A DNA stretch of 55,536 nt, from NCBI GenBank assembly GCA_033764725.1, contig JANRIR010000015.1, positions 1 through 55,536 on the forward strand, given 5' to 3'. Below, piece after piece: positions 15,919-27,641 of this stretch. A model generated the notes under the pieces. It did no database searches, was not told the DNA's origin, and saw nothing but the letters and a program-made list of their open reading frames with translations. The translations under genes and the position numbers were made by a program. The stretch comes from RI-43 sp033764725 (GTDB taxonomy: Bacteria > Pseudomonadota > Alphaproteobacteria > Caulobacterales > Aquidulcibacteraceae). Each line of letters starts with the position of its first letter. Position 1 is the stretch's first letter.

Positions 15919-16611
15919 CTATACGTGCAATTGCTCGACAAGATTCACATTGACGAAATTCGTCAGAACGTACGCCGCGAAAGTCCAGGGCGGGGCTAGG
16001 CGCAGTACATCGAGCAGCACCTCGCCGATTCTGACGAACGGATTTCTCATGTCGTCGTTCTGCTCGATGTCGCGTCCGCGCTCGCGAAGGCGAATCATCT
16101 CTTCTTCGGCGTCTCTCAGCCTGCGGCGGCGCAGCAATTGGGCCTGTTCAAGATCGTCTCCGCCGCGGACAGTCGGCTCCTGGCGCGCGCTGATGCGCTC
16201 GTCCATGTCGTAGACTGACTTCTGTTCGCGCTCGAGCCGATCCATCTCACGACGAAGCTCCCTCAATTGCTCGTCTGACCGGCTCTGAAAGCGCTTCTTC
16301 AGGATGTTTCCATATGAGAAAATCACCTGGATGAGCACTATAGAGAACTGCACAAAGAAATACAGAAGCGCTGCGCCAAAGATGCGGCGAACAATCTCGG
16401 GGCGAAGAGCCGGCATGGCCACGAGCTCAAATAGCCGCGCCGCGTCGATCCATTGGAAATGCATGACCAAACAAAGAAAGCAGAATATGTATATCCAGCG
16501 CCGCAACCGAACAGCCCGTTCATATGGGCCTATGGCGAAGGTTTCAGTATCGGCGTTCAGCACCGAATCGAGCGGGCTCTCTCGTCGCGCCTCTGGCTCC
16601 GTCACCGCCAT
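15919..16611 (-). CDS. Membrane protein with central coiled coil, unknown function
   Basis: This protein is about 230 residues. A short acidic N-terminal tail precedes two hydrophobic helices (WIYIFCFLCLVMHF and FGAALLYFFVQFSIVLIQVIF). A long charged coiled coil follows at roughly residues 108-185 (ELRREMDRLEREQ..., RRRRLRDAEEEMIRLRERG). The C terminus has another hydrophobic stretch (APPWTFAAYVLTNFVNVNLV). The ATG at 16611 is chosen over GTG at 16617 because GGGGGG lies six bases before it. It begins 12 bases downstream of the argG stop and is probably co-transcribed. Codon and base use are somewhat AT-richer than in the neighbours. No family recognised. Confidence 0.6.
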   Translation of the reverse strand: MAVTEPEARRESPLDSVLNADTETFAIGPYERAVRLRRWIYIFCFLCLVMHFQWIDAARLFELVAMPALRPEIVRRIFGAALLYFFVQFSIVLIQVIFSYGNILKKRFQSRSDEQLRELRREMDRLEREQKSVYDMDERISARQEPTVRGGDDLEQAQLLRRRRLRDAEEEMIRLRERGRDIEQNDDMRNPFVRIGEVLLDVLRLAPPWTFAAYVLTNFVNVNLVEQLHV

Positions 16612-16623
16612 TGTCACCCCCCA

Positions 16624-17910
16624 CTATTCGTTGCGTCCCACCCGTCGGTCCCGCTCCGCGGCGATGCGCAGGCGCAGCGCGTTGAGCTTGATGAAACCTT
16701 CGGCGTCGGCCTGATTGTAGCCGCCGGCTTCGTCGAAGCCGACCAGCGCTTTCGAATAGAGCGAATACGGCGACGCACGCCCAACGACGCGCACGCCGCC
16801 CTTATACAGCTTGAGCCGCACATCGCCTGTGACCGCATCCTGCGAAGCGTCGATCGCGGCCTGCAGCATCTTGCGCTCCGGCGTGAACCACATCCCGTTA
16901 TAGATCAGCGACGCATAGCGCGGCATCAGCTCATCCTTCAGATGCATCGCGCCGCGATCGAGCGTGATGGATTCGATGGCGCGGTGGCCGTGCCAGAGAA
17001 TGGTTCCCCCCGGCGTCTCGTAGAACCCGCGCGACTTCATGCCGACGAACCGGTTCTCCACCAGATCGAGGCCGCCGATCCCGTGCCGCTTGCCGAGATC
17101 GTTCAAGGTTTTGAGAAGCTCATGCGCCTTCATCGCGGCGCCGTTTACGGCGGCGAGATCGCCGCGTTCGAAGTGGAGGGTGACCGTCTCGGCTTGATCA
17201 GGCGCTTCCTCAGGCGTGATCGTTCGCCGGTCGCCGCGCTTGGCCACGATGTCGGGAACTTCCACGTCAGGGTCCTCCAGCACGAGCCCCTCGGACGACG
17301 TGTGCAGCAGATTGGCGTCGATCGAGAACGGCGCCTCCTGCTCCTTGCCTTGCGCGATGGGGATGCCGTGCTGCTTGGCGTAGGCGATGAGATCGGGCCG
17401 GCCCTGAAAATCCCATTCGCGCCACGGCGCAATGACCTTCACGTCCGGCTTCAGCGCGTAATACGACACCTCGAAGCGCACCTGATCATTGCCCTTGCCG
17501 GTGGCGCCGTGACACACCGCATCGGCCCCGACCATCGCGGCGATCTCGATCTGGCGCTTGGCGATCAGCGGCCGCGCGATCGATGTTCCGAGCAAATATT
17601 GCCCTTCGTACAAAGTATTGGCGCGGAACATCGGGAACACATAGTCGCGGACGAATTCCTCGCGCAGATCGTCGATGAAAATGTTCTCCGGCTTGACGCC
17701 CATCGCCAGCGCCTTCTCGCGCGCCGGCGCCAATTCCTCGCCTTGGCCGAGATCGGCGGTGAACGTCACGACCTCGCAGCCATACGTCTCCTGCAGCCAT
17801 TTCAGGATGATCGAGGTGTCGAGCCCGCCGGAATAGGCGAGCACGACCTTCTTCACGGAACCCTTCTCGGCCACGACGTCGTTCTCCGCTGGTCTGGTGC
17901 GGCGAGGCAT
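16624..17910 (-). CDS. argG: Argininosuccinate synthase
   Basis: This 428-residue enzyme joins citrulline and aspartate using ATP in arginine synthesis. It has the ATP-pyrophosphatase loop VVLAYSGGLDTSIILKWLQ near the N terminus, then DLGQGEE, GTSIARPLIAKRQIEIA, and CHGATGKGNDQVRFE. The family PWREW, FSIDANLLHTSSEG and SRGFYETPGGTILWHGHRAIESI blocks follow. Length and order are normal, with about 18 extra residues before the conserved domain; GTG at codon 13 is an alternative start. No ArgR box was found. Confidence 0.97.
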   Translation of the reverse strand: MPRRTRPAENDVVAEKGSVKKVVLAYSGGLDTSIILKWLQETYGCEVVTFTADLGQGEELAPAREKALAMGVKPENIFIDDLREEFVRDYVFPMFRANTLYEGQYLLGTSIARPLIAKRQIEIAAMVGADAVCHGATGKGNDQVRFEVSYYALKPDVKVIAPWREWDFQGRPDLIAYAKQHGIPIAQGKEQEAPFSIDANLLHTSSEGLVLEDPDVEVPDIVAKRGDRRTITPEEAPDQAETVTLHFERGDLAAVNGAAMKAHELLKTLNDLGKRHGIGGLDLVENRFVGMKSRGFYETPGGTILWHGHRAIESITLDRGAMHLKDELMPRYASLIYNGMWFTPERKMLQAAIDASQDAVTGDVRLKLYKGGVRVVGRASPYSLYSKALVGFDEAGGYNQADAEGFIKLNALRLRIAAERDRRVGRNE

Positions 17911-17972
17911 AGCCGCGCGCGCCGAACCGCGCCATAAGAAAGCGTCGCAGCCGGCCTGTCGCGGGACCTCCG

Positions 17973-18854
17973 ATGTCGCTCACGCTCGATCCGTCGCGCG
18001 CCGCGCAGGCGTTCCTCAACCCGCCCGGCGTTCCACGCATCGATTTCACCCAACCCGCCGGCGCCGGCGCGCTCTCAAGCCCGGACAGCGTCACCTGGCG
18101 CGTGTTCAAAAACCCGCTGGCGCTGATGATCGGCGGCGTGACGGCCGTGCTGCTCGAACTGGCCGAGCCGCGCGTGCGCACCGGCGTCTGGGAGCACACG
18201 ACGTTCCGCACCGATCCCGTCGGGCGCATGCGCCGCACCGGCTTGGCCGCGATGGCGACCGTCTATGCGCCGGCCGAAACCGCGCGCGCGATGATCGCCG
18301 GCATTTCGCGCCGCCATGCGCGCGTAGCGGGCGTGACGCCGGACGGCGCACCCTATTCCGCCGCCGATCCTGCGCTGCTCGATTGGGTGCAGGCGACGGC
18401 CTCGTTCGGTTTCCTGGAGGCGTATTGCGCCTATGCGGCGCCGCTGCCGTCCGAGGAGAAGAATCGCTTCTACGCCGAGGCGCAGCCGGCTGCGGCGCTT
18501 TATGGCGCAACCGCCGCGCCGCGCTCGCTGGCGGAGATGGAGGCGACGCTCCAGCGTTTTGCGCCGCTGTTGCAGCCGCATCCGATCATGTTCGAATTTC
18601 TCGACATTTTCGCCAAGGCGCAAATCGGGGCGCCGCCGGGCTTTCAACGTCTCGCCGCGAAGGCCGGCATTGCTTTGCTGCCCTCTTGGGCGCGCGCCAA
18701 GCTCGATCTGGGCCGCGCCTTCGATCTGCCGTTCGGCGCGCGAACCCTGCTGCGCGCGCTCGGCGCCGCGGCGGACCGCATCGTGCTGAGGGAGGCGCCC
18801 CCCGCGCAGGCCTGCGTGCGCATGGGCCTGCCGGCGGATTATCTCTACCGTTGA
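17973..18854 (+). CDS. Oxygenase MpaB family protein (DUF2236)
   Basis: This 293-residue protein contains the DUF2236/MpaB signature: NPLALMIGGVTAVLLELAEPRVRTGVWEHTTFRTDPVGRMRRTGLAAMATVY, then ISRRHARVAGVTPDGAPYSAADPALLDWVQATASFGFLEAY. The conserved histidines (H in GVWEHT, RRHARV) match the heme-binding latex-clearing/MpaB-type oxygenases. Its substrate is unknown. It is divergent from argG, with 62 bases between the starts. The C terminus ends close to repeat copy 2. Confidence 0.85.
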   Translation: MSLTLDPSRAAQAFLNPPGVPRIDFTQPAGAGALSSPDSVTWRVFKNPLALMIGGVTAVLLELAEPRVRTGVWEHTTFRTDPVGRMRRTGLAAMATVYAPAETARAMIAGISRRHARVAGVTPDGAPYSAADPALLDWVQATASFGFLEAYCAYAAPLPSEEKNRFYAEAQPAAALYGATAAPRSLAEMEATLQRFAPLLQPHPIMFEFLDIFAKAQIGAPPGFQRLAAKAGIALLPSWARAKLDLGRAFDLPFGARTLLRALGAAADRIVLREAPPAQACVRMGLPADYLYR

Positions 18855-18880
18855 GGCGGCGCGAATCGCAGATCGTTCTT

Positions 18881-19017
18881 CCTTCTCCCCTTGTGGGAGA
18901 AGGTGGATTGCCGCGAAGCGGCAAGACGGATGAGGGGTGCTTGCGAAACTTGTAAATGTTCGCGCCTTCACCCCTCATCCGGCGCTTCGCGCCACCTTCT
19001 CCCACAAGGGGAGAAGG
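18881..19017. repeat. Intergenic palindromic repeat, copy 2
   Basis: This 137-base element has perfect 23-base terminal inverted repeats (18881-18903, 18995-19017). Nested inside are GCCGCGAAGCGGC and an inner pair CGGATGAGGGGTG / CACCCCTCATCCG. It is identical to copy 3 at 22279-22415 except for one base (TGTAAATG versus TGCAAATG), in the same orientation. It lies between the convergent ends of the MpaB gene and psiE. Confidence 0.9.
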
Positions 19018-19054
19018 AGAAGGCGGGTGCACAGCGCGGCGTGAAGAGTGCGGC

Positions 19055-19480
19055 TTAGCGCTGGCGTTTGCCCGCATTGACGACGATCACCGCCGCCGCG
19101 GACAAGAGCAAAATCGCGCCCGCTTCGTAGACGATGTTCTCCGGCGCCATATCCTTGCCTTGCAGCACGATCAGGCGCGCCAGTGCGGTGATGGCGATGA
19201 AGATCGGATACACGAACGGCGACCCGCGGCGCTCGTAAAACACCGCAATCATGCCGATCACTTCAAGATAGAGGAACATCAAGAGAATGTCGGCCAGGGT
19301 GACTTCGCGCGCGAGATAGACGCGCCAGATCTCCATGCCCGCCGCGGTCAGCGTCAACGCCGCGATGATCACCAGAAGCCCGCGCTCGATGACGGTGAAG
19401 CCGCGCGTCGCCAGAATGCGCGGCGCTTCCCCAATGGGGTTATGGTGGCCGTCGTGCTCGCCGTTGCGCGGATTGATCAT
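19055..19480 (-). CDS. PsiE-family membrane protein
   Basis: This 141-residue protein has four predicted helices: GLLVIIAALTLTAAGMEIW, ILLMFLYLEVIGMIAVFY, PFVYPIFIAITALARLIVL and VYEAGAILLLSAAAVIVV. The LADILLMFLYLEVIGMI and YERRGSPFVYPIFIAITALAR blocks are typical of the phosphate-starvation-inducible PsiE family. The biochemical role is unknown. It lies downstream of kup, 46 bases after its stop, and together with kup is enclosed by repeat copies 2 and 3. Confidence 0.85.
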   Translation of the reverse strand: MINPRNGEHDGHHNPIGEAPRILATRGFTVIERGLLVIIAALTLTAAGMEIWRVYLAREVTLADILLMFLYLEVIGMIAVFYERRGSPFVYPIFIAITALARLIVLQGKDMAPENIVYEAGAILLLSAAAVIVVNAGKRQR

Positions 19481-19526
19481 GGCGCATGGTCGCGGGCTGC
19501 GTGTGCGCCGTCAAGCCGAGCGCGCG

Positions 19527-21551
19527 TCACACCATGACCTGGTTGCCGAGCTCCACCGCGCGGCCGGACGGAATGTGAAAGAAATCCGTCGCATTCGTCG
19601 CGTTGCGCACCAGGAAAATGAACAGGTGATCCTGCCACAGCGGCATGCCGCTCTTCTCGCTGGGCACGATCGAGCGGCGGCTCAAGAAGAAGCTCGTCTT
19701 CATGATGTCGAACTTAAGCCCGTGCTTGCGCGCTTCGGTGAGCGCCTTGACGACGTTCGGCGTCTCCATGAAGCCGAACGTCAAGGTCACGCGCTTCACG
19801 TCGGGCAGGAAATCCTCGACCTTGATGCGCTCGTTTTCGGGCGATCGCGGCGTCTGCAGGGTTTTTACGGTCAGGATGATGATCTGCTCGTGCAGCACCT
19901 GATTGTGCTTGAGATTGTGCATCAAGGCCGCCGGCGCGGATTCCGGATCGGCGGTGAGGAAGATGGCCGTGCCGCGCACGCGATGCGGGGGATGGTGCGA
20001 CAAGGTCTCGAACAATTTCGCCAGCGGCTCCTCGCGGCGCGTGATGTCCGACAGGATCGCCGAGCCGCGCACCCAGGTCCAAACGATCACCACCAGCGCC
20101 AGCGCGAGCGCCAGCGGCACGAACCCGCCCTGCATCACACGCTGCAGATTGGACGCGAGGAAGATGCCCTCGACCAGCAGAAAGGGCACGATGATCAGCG
20201 CTGCCACCGCGATTGGCCGGTTCCATAGCTTCCAGATGACGATGAACATCATCATCGAACTCATCATCATCTCGCCGGTGATCGAAATGCCGTAGGCCGC
20301 CGCCAGCCGCGAGGATGAGCCGAACGCAAGCGTCAGCAGCAGCACGCCGGCGAGAAGCATCCAGTTGATCTGCGGCATATAGATCTGGCCGAACTGGGTT
20401 TCGCTGGTGCGGCGGATCTCCATGCGCGGGAGCAGCCCGAGCTGGATCGCCTGCTGCGTCAACGAGAAGGCGCCTGAGATCACCGCCTGGCTGGCGATTA
20501 CCGTGGCCATCGTCGCGAGGATGACGAGCGGCAGACGGATGATCTCCGGCGCCATGCCGAAGAACGGATTGGCGAAGGTGGGATTTTCGATCCCCGCCGC
20601 GCGCGCGGCGTTGAAGTCGCTGTTGAGCGCGTCGAGATTGTGCAGCGTCCAGGCGCCTTGGCCGAGATAGTTCAAGGTCAGCGCCGGCAGCACCAGAGCG
20701 ACCCAGGCGTAGCGGATTGGCTTGCGCCCGAAATGGCCCATGTCGGCGTAGAGCGCTTCTGCGCCCGTGACCGCGAGGAACACCGAACCCAGCACGATGA
20801 AGGTCAGGCCGGCATGGCTGATCATGAATTGGAACGCCGGAATGGGGCTCAGCGCCATCCAGATGCCCGGCTCGTTCGCGATGACGATGTTGTAGACGCC
20901 GAGCGCGCCCATCACGACGAACCACACCGCCGTGATCGGCCCGAAAAAGCGCCCCACGGCGCCGGTGCCGTGGCTCTGCACCGCAAACAGCGCGACGAGA
21001 ATGATCACGCCGATCGGCAGAATCCAGCTGTCGATGCGGCCCTGCAGCGTCGGCACTTCGCGCAGGCCTTCGACCGCCGAGAGCACCGAAATCGCCGGCG
21101 TGATGATGGCGTCGCCGTAAAACAACGCCGCGCCGATCACGCCGATCAGGAACAGCCAGGGCGTGCGCTTGCCGAGCGCGCGCTGCGCGAGCGCCATGAG
21201 CGAAAGCGTGCCGCCCTCGCCTTTGTTGTCCATTTGCAAAACGAATACGACATATTTGAGCGTCACCACGATGATGAGCGCCCAGAAGATCATCGACACC
21301 ACGCCGATGACTTCATCGGCGCGCGCGCCGCCGACGCCGTGCGCGATATGCGCCACCGATTCCTTGAAGGCGTAGAGCGGGCTGGTGCCGATATCGCCAT
21401 AGACCACGCCGATCGACCCGATCAGCAGCGCCCAGAACGAGCCGTGCGTGGGCCCGCCGCCGGACGCGTTGTGACCATCGCCGTGCTTGGCGTCGGCCGG
21501 CGCTTTTGCGTCGGTCGGCGGCAGCGGCGCTGCGGAATCCGCCTGCGCCAT
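19527..21551 (-). CDS. kup: Low-affinity potassium transport protein Kup
   Basis: This 674-residue K+/H+ symporter starts after a short Ala/Asp-rich tail with the family block SIGVVYGDIGTSPLYAFKES. There are 12 predicted helices, with GALFYGDAIITPAISVLSAVEGL, ALYADMGHFGRKPI, LNYLGQGA, ATVIASQAVISGAFSL, LLPRMEIRRTSETQFGQIYMPQINW and a long cytosolic C-terminal domain containing FLTADPESAPAALMHNLKHN. All are typical of Kup. The ATG at 21551 is chosen because AGGGGC lies upstream; longer in-frame starts add only basic residues. Confidence 0.97.
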   Translation of the reverse strand: MAQADSAAPLPPTDAKAPADAKHGDGHNASGGGPTHGSFWALLIGSIGVVYGDIGTSPLYAFKESVAHIAHGVGGARADEVIGVVSMIFWALIIVVTLKYVVFVLQMDNKGEGGTLSLMALAQRALGKRTPWLFLIGVIGAALFYGDAIITPAISVLSAVEGLREVPTLQGRIDSWILPIGVIILVALFAVQSHGTGAVGRFFGPITAVWFVVMGALGVYNIVIANEPGIWMALSPIPAFQFMISHAGLTFIVLGSVFLAVTGAEALYADMGHFGRKPIRYAWVALVLPALTLNYLGQGAWTLHNLDALNSDFNAARAAGIENPTFANPFFGMAPEIIRLPLVILATMATVIASQAVISGAFSLTQQAIQLGLLPRMEIRRTSETQFGQIYMPQINWMLLAGVLLLTLAFGSSSRLAAAYGISITGEMMMSSMMMFIVIWKLWNRPIAVAALIIVPFLLVEGIFLASNLQRVMQGGFVPLALALALVVIVWTWVRGSAILSDITRREEPLAKLFETLSHHPPHRVRGTAIFLTADPESAPAALMHNLKHNQVLHEQIIILTVKTLQTPRSPENERIKVEDFLPDVKRVTLTFGFMETPNVVKALTEARKHGLKFDIMKTSFFLSRRSIVPSEKSGMPLWQDHLFIFLVRNATNATDFFHIPSGRAVELGNQVMV

Positions 21552-21663
21552 GTGTCTTGCCCCCTGCATCCGGCGCGCGTCGCCCGAACCCTTCCGGGCG
21601 GCGCCTTTAGCCCGTTTCCAGGCCCGCCGCAACGCAGTGAAGCGCTATCGGATTGTGGAAGGG

Positions 21664-22035
21664 TTAGCGGCAGCCGCCGCCGCCGACGGAGACGCCGCCG
21701 ACGCTGACCGAAGCGCTCGCCCGCGCGATCGCCACCGCGACCGCCGTCGAGCGACCGCCCTGGATGACGATCCGCGAGCCGCCGCCGACATAGGCCGAGG
21801 CCAGCGCCGTCGCGCCGACGCCGCCATCGGCGCCGCGCAGAAAGCCGTCATTGAGGCTGACGGTTTCAGGGCCCATGGGGGCCGGAATCTCGATCGGCGG
21901 GCCGGCGAGGTCGGGCGCGGGCCGCGGCGCGACCGCCGCGCGGCGGGGTCGCGGCCGCTCGACGCCGTCGGCATAGGCCGGCGCGATGCTGAGAAGCGGA
22001 GCCGCGATCAGCGCGGCGATTAAGAGTTTGTGCAT
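21664..22035 (-). CDS. Secreted Gly/Val-rich protein of unknown function
   Basis: This 123-residue protein has a signal peptide (MHKLLIAALIAAPLLSIAPAYA, then DGVERPRPRRAA). The mature region has an Arg/Pro-rich stretch, ETVSLNDGFLRGADGGVGATALASAYVGGGSRIVIQGG, and a Ser/Val/Gly-rich end (SVSVGGVSVGGGGCR) with a single terminal cysteine. AGGAATTC precedes the ATG. No family is recognised; the repeated V-G-G pattern suggests surface or extracellular placement. It is upstream of kup in the same direction, with 112 bases between them. Confidence 0.6.
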   Translation of the reverse strand: MHKLLIAALIAAPLLSIAPAYADGVERPRPRRAAVAPRPAPDLAGPPIEIPAPMGPETVSLNDGFLRGADGGVGATALASAYVGGGSRIVIQGGRSTAVAVAIARASASVSVGGVSVGGGGCR

Positions 22036-22278
22036 GATGAATTCCTGGAAAGCTTATCGCGCTGGCGCGTCGCACCGCGCAAGCGGCTACGCCTCCCCAG
22101 TGCGCGGCGCGCCGAAACGCCCCGCTGCGGTGTGGCTTGGCTCGTTTTGAAACAAGTCGCTGGCAGGCTGCTGCACAAGACCGGCGAGCGTAAGGTTCGC
22201 TCCCTCCGATCGCGTCGCACCTGCGCGCCCCACACTGCGAGACGATTGCGAAACGCAGTACGCCAGCGGGCGCCATGG

Positions 22279-22415
22279 CCTTCTCCCCTTGTGGGAGAAG
22301 GTGGATTGCCGCGAAGCGGCAAGACGGATGAGGGGTGCTTGCGAAACTTGCAAATGTTCGCGCCTTCACCCCTCATCCGGCGCTTCGCGCCACCTTCTCC
22401 CACAAGGGGAGAAGG
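22279..22415. repeat. Intergenic palindromic repeat, copy 3
   Basis: This is 137 bases, one base different from copy 2, in direct orientation to it. Terminal inverted repeats are 22279-22301 and 22393-22415. It lies downstream of the SIMPL gene. The adjacent 22036-22278 stretch upstream of the secreted-protein gene shows no coding region or recognisable site. Confidence 0.9.
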
Positions 22416-22429
22416 ACGGGCCTGCGCTG

Positions 22430-23158
22430 CTATTTCAGCGCAAACATCACCGTGACGCTGGCGACCGTCTCCAGTTCGCCGGGCGCGGTGGGGGTCGGCA
22501 TCGCTTCCGCCATCCGCGCCATCATCATCGGCGGGGGCGGCGGCGGCGCCGGATACCCGCCGCCGCCTTCCGAAATCGCCACGATGCGGTCGACCGTCAG
22601 CCCCGCGGCCTCGGCGTAGAGCGCAGCGCGCGCGCGGGCGTTGCGAACCGCCGCCTGGCGCGCCTGGTCGAGCACGGGATCGGGATTGGCGAGGGTGAAG
22701 GTGACGCCCTGCACCTGGTTGCCGCCGGCCGCGACCGCGGCGTCGAGCGTGCGGCCCAGCGCGTCCAGATTGCGGATTTTGGCGCTCACCGCGTTGTTGG
22801 CCTGGTAACCGGTCAGACGCGGCTGGGCCCCTTCCTGGTAGGCGTATTGCGGATTGACCGAAACCTGCGTGGTCTGGATGTCGCGTTCGGCCACGCCGGC
22901 GCGGCGCAGCGCGGCGACCGCCTGCGTCATCGCCCGGGCGTTGCTCTGCAGCGCGGCTGCGGCGGTCGCGCCTTCGGTGACGACACCGAGCGAGACGATC
23001 GCCAGGTCGGGGCGGCTGGTCACCCGGCCTTCGGCGGTGATGGTCAGCATCGCGCCCTCGGCCGGGCGGGCGGCGTGGGCGGCGTGGTCCTGCGCGGCGG
23101 CGGGCGCTGCGGCGGCGAGCGCGGCGAATGCAGCTGCGGCGGCGAGGGGGCGTGTCAT
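22430..23158 (-). CDS. Periplasmic SIMPL domain protein (DUF541)
   Basis: This 242-residue protein has a signal peptide (MTRPLAAAAAFAALAAAAPAAAQ). The SIMPL/DUF541 domain covers most of the rest: LTITAEGRVTSRPDLAIVSLGVVTEGATAAAALQSNARAMTQAVAALRRAGVAERDIQTTQVSVNPQY, then GYQANNAVSAKIRNLDALG and the YAEAAGLTVDRIVAISEGG block near the end. The family is periplasmic and linked to oxidative stress in some species, but its reaction is unknown. A proline run and several methionines (PPPPPPMMMARM) lie near the C terminus and are unusual. It is divergent from dnaG. Confidence 0.9.
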   Translation of the reverse strand: MTRPLAAAAAFAALAAAAPAAAQDHAAHAARPAEGAMLTITAEGRVTSRPDLAIVSLGVVTEGATAAAALQSNARAMTQAVAALRRAGVAERDIQTTQVSVNPQYAYQEGAQPRLTGYQANNAVSAKIRNLDALGRTLDAAVAAGGNQVQGVTFTLANPDPVLDQARQAAVRNARARAALYAEAAGLTVDRIVAISEGGGGYPAPPPPPPMMMARMAEAMPTPTAPGELETVASVTVMFALK

Positions 23159-23284
23159 GGGCTGTCTCCGAAAACGTTTGGCGCTCAGTGTGGACTGACC
23201 ACGCCGAAATTGCGGCGCGCGAATCGGTTTACCCGAATCACCGATCCCGGGCGCGCGACCCGGCTTGAGGCGACCCTACCCCGC

Positions 23285-25127
23285 ATGCGTTTTTCCGACG
23301 CCTTCCTTCGTCAACTGCGCGAGCGCGTCTCGATCGCCGATTACGCGGGCAAGCGGCTCGCCTGGGACAAGCGCAAGAGCCAGCCGGCGAAGGGGGATTA
23401 CTGGGCCTGCTGCCCGTTTCACGGGGAAAAGAGCCCCTCGTTCCATGTCCGCGACGATCGCGGGAGCTTTCACTGCTTCGGATGCAACGAATCCGGCTCG
23501 ACCATCGATTTGGCGATGAAGCTGGAGGGCTTGAGCTTCCCCGAAGCTGTGGCCCGGCTGGCGGATTTCGCCGGCATGGCGCTGCCGGTCGATGCGGAGG
23601 AAGACGACGGCCAGGCCCAGCGGCGCCGGCGCCTCTACGACGCCGCGGCCGCCTGCGCCGCGCTCTATCGCGCAGCGCTGCTGGCCCCCGAAGGCGCAAC
23701 GGCCCGCGCCTATCTCGAGCGCCGCGGCATCGGGCCGGACCTCTGGCCGCGCTTCGGGATCGGCTTCGCGCCCGGAGGCTGGACATTCGCCCTGGAGCGG
23801 CTGACCAAGCAGGGCTTCTCCGCCGCCGAATTGGCGGACGCCGGATTGGTTTGGCCCGGCGAGGCGGGCAAGCGCGCCTATGACGTGTTCCGCGACCGGG
23901 TGACCTTCGAGATCGCCGACGCGGGCGGCAAGGTCATCGCCTTCGGCGGTCGGACAATGAAGGCCGACGAGCCGGCGAAATACATCAACTCCCCGGAATC
24001 GGCGTTGTTTTCGAAGGGCCGCACGCTCTACCGGCTCAAGCCCGCGCGCACGCTCCTGGCGCAGACCAAAGCGTCGGGCCTTGTGGTGGCGGAGGGGTAT
24101 CTCGACGTCATCGCCTTCGAGCGCGCCGGGATCGCCGCGGTCGCCCCGCTCGGCACCGCGCTGACGGAAGAGCAAGTGCAGCTGGTCTGGCGCGCGGGCG
24201 GCGAGCCCGTTCTGTGCTTCGACGGCGACGCCGCCGGCGCACGGGCGGCGCACCGCGCGCTCGACCTCGCGCTGCCGCACCTCGCCCCCGGCCGCACTGT
24301 CCGGATCGCGCACGCGCCGGGCGGCGCCGATCCCGACGACCTGTTCCGCGCCGAGGGCCCCGATGCGCTGAAGGCGCTCATCGAGGCGGCTATCCCGGCG
24401 GTCGACGCCCTGTTCGCGCGGGAGCGCGACGCCCGCCCGCTGACCACGCCGGAAGCCAAGGCGGACTTCAAGAAGCGCCTGCGCGCCGCCGCCGCGGCGA
24501 TCCAGGACGGCGACACCAAGGCGCTCTATCTGCGCGAGCTGCTCAGCCGCGCGGACGCGATCGTGGCGCCGCCGCGCCCGCCGTTTTCGCCGGCCCCGCG
24601 CGGCCGGCTCGGCCCCGGCGGCCGCGGCGGGAAATTCACGCCAGCGCTGCTCGGCCCGACCCCGGAGCTGAAAGCGCGCGGCGCGGCGCGCTCCGCGATC
24701 GCCGGCAGCGATGTCTTGCGCGCCGTGTGCGACAATCCCGGGTTGATCGATCGCGGCGAGGCCCTGATTCTGGCGTTTCCCATCGAGGATGCGCCGCTGG
24801 CGCGCGTGCGCAGCGCGATTTTTGCACTGTGGTCGGAGGCTGGAAGCATTGACCGGGGCGCGCTGACCCGCCATTTGCAAGAGCTTGGGGATAGACTCGC
24901 CCTGGAGCGTGTCGCCGCTTGGCCCCCGCCGAAGACCCTGGACGACGCCTCGGAGCGGGAATGGATGGCGCGGATGACGCACGATCTGACCGTTCGCGAC
25001 AGCCGTTTTGAAGCGCGCGACGTCGCCGCCGACGCCGACGATTCAGAAGCGGCCATGGCGCGCGCCGTCTCCATCCTGGCTGACCGCAACGCCGCCCGCC
25101 GCAACGCCTTAACCCACGCAGAAATCG

Positions 25128-25153
<26 letters not shown>
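23285..25153 (+). CDS. dnaG: DNA primase DnaG
   Basis: This 622-residue primase has an N-terminal CHC2 zinc finger (CCPFHGEKSPSFHV...GSFHCFGC; ligands C43, H46, C64, C67), the RNA-polymerase core with AYLERRGIGPDLWPRFGIGFAP and FRDRVTFEIAD..IAFGGR, and a Toprim domain (VVAEGYLDVIAFERAGI, CFDGDAAGARAA, PGGADPDDLFRAEGPDAL). A less conserved helicase-binding C terminus follows. The start was placed at 23285 because the family begins at MRFSDAFLRQLRERVSI; the open frame extends far upstream but only through repeat and intergenic DNA. It overlaps the rpoD start by 26 bases. Confidence 0.97.
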
Positions 25154-27179
<2,026 letters not shown>

Positions 27180-27336
27180 TTAGCCGGAAGCTTCGGAGCG
27201 CCTTGGATAATTAGGAGATGGCACCCGCTCGGGCGACAGGTGAGGCATCCATCAATTCTGTCGCCAAACCGAGAGCAGCCGTCAACGTGTCACTACTTTT
27301 GTTGACCGAGTTCACGTGATGTTCTAGCCTGATGCT

Positions 27337-27576
27337 ATGACTACGATGCTGTCAGAGATCTACGATGCGCTTATCGCCGCCGGCTCGCCGGAAGACAAAG
27401 CGCGCAAAGCCGCTGAGGCCGTGGCCGGCTACGAAAATCGCTTTTCGAAAATTGAGGGCAAGCTCGACGCAGAGTTTGCCGCGGTGCGTGGTGAACTCAC
27501 TTTGTTGAAATGGATGATGGGGTTCGTCCTCGGCGGAATTGTCATCGTTCTGATGCGCTCATTTTTTCCGAGCTAG
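27337..27576 (+). CDS. Small coiled-coil protein with C-terminal membrane anchor
   Basis: This 79-residue protein has an amphipathic first half (EIYDALIAAGSPEDKARKAAEAVAGYENRFSKIEGKLDAEFAAVRGELTLLKWMMG) and then one hydrophobic helix (FVLGGIVIVLMRSFF). The layout resembles short DUF1640/CCDC90-type proteins common in alphaproteobacteria. TTGACC (27302-27307) and TAGCCT (27325-27330), 17 bases apart, could be a weak promoter, but they would leave almost no leader, and there is no ribosome-binding site. The function is unknown. Confidence 0.6.
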   Translation: MTTMLSEIYDALIAAGSPEDKARKAAEAVAGYENRFSKIEGKLDAEFAAVRGELTLLKWMMGFVLGGIVIVLMRSFFPS

Positions 27577-27641
27577 GCCATTGGCGCGACGGCTAACGTT
27601 ATGCCGGTGAATACTGTATCGCGCGCCTTAGTGACGCGCCA

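Noticed and set aside
22289..23284. N-terminal extension of DnaG
   Set aside because: The open frame runs back through a palindromic repeat and the SIMPL gene antisense; the conserved primase begins at 23285.
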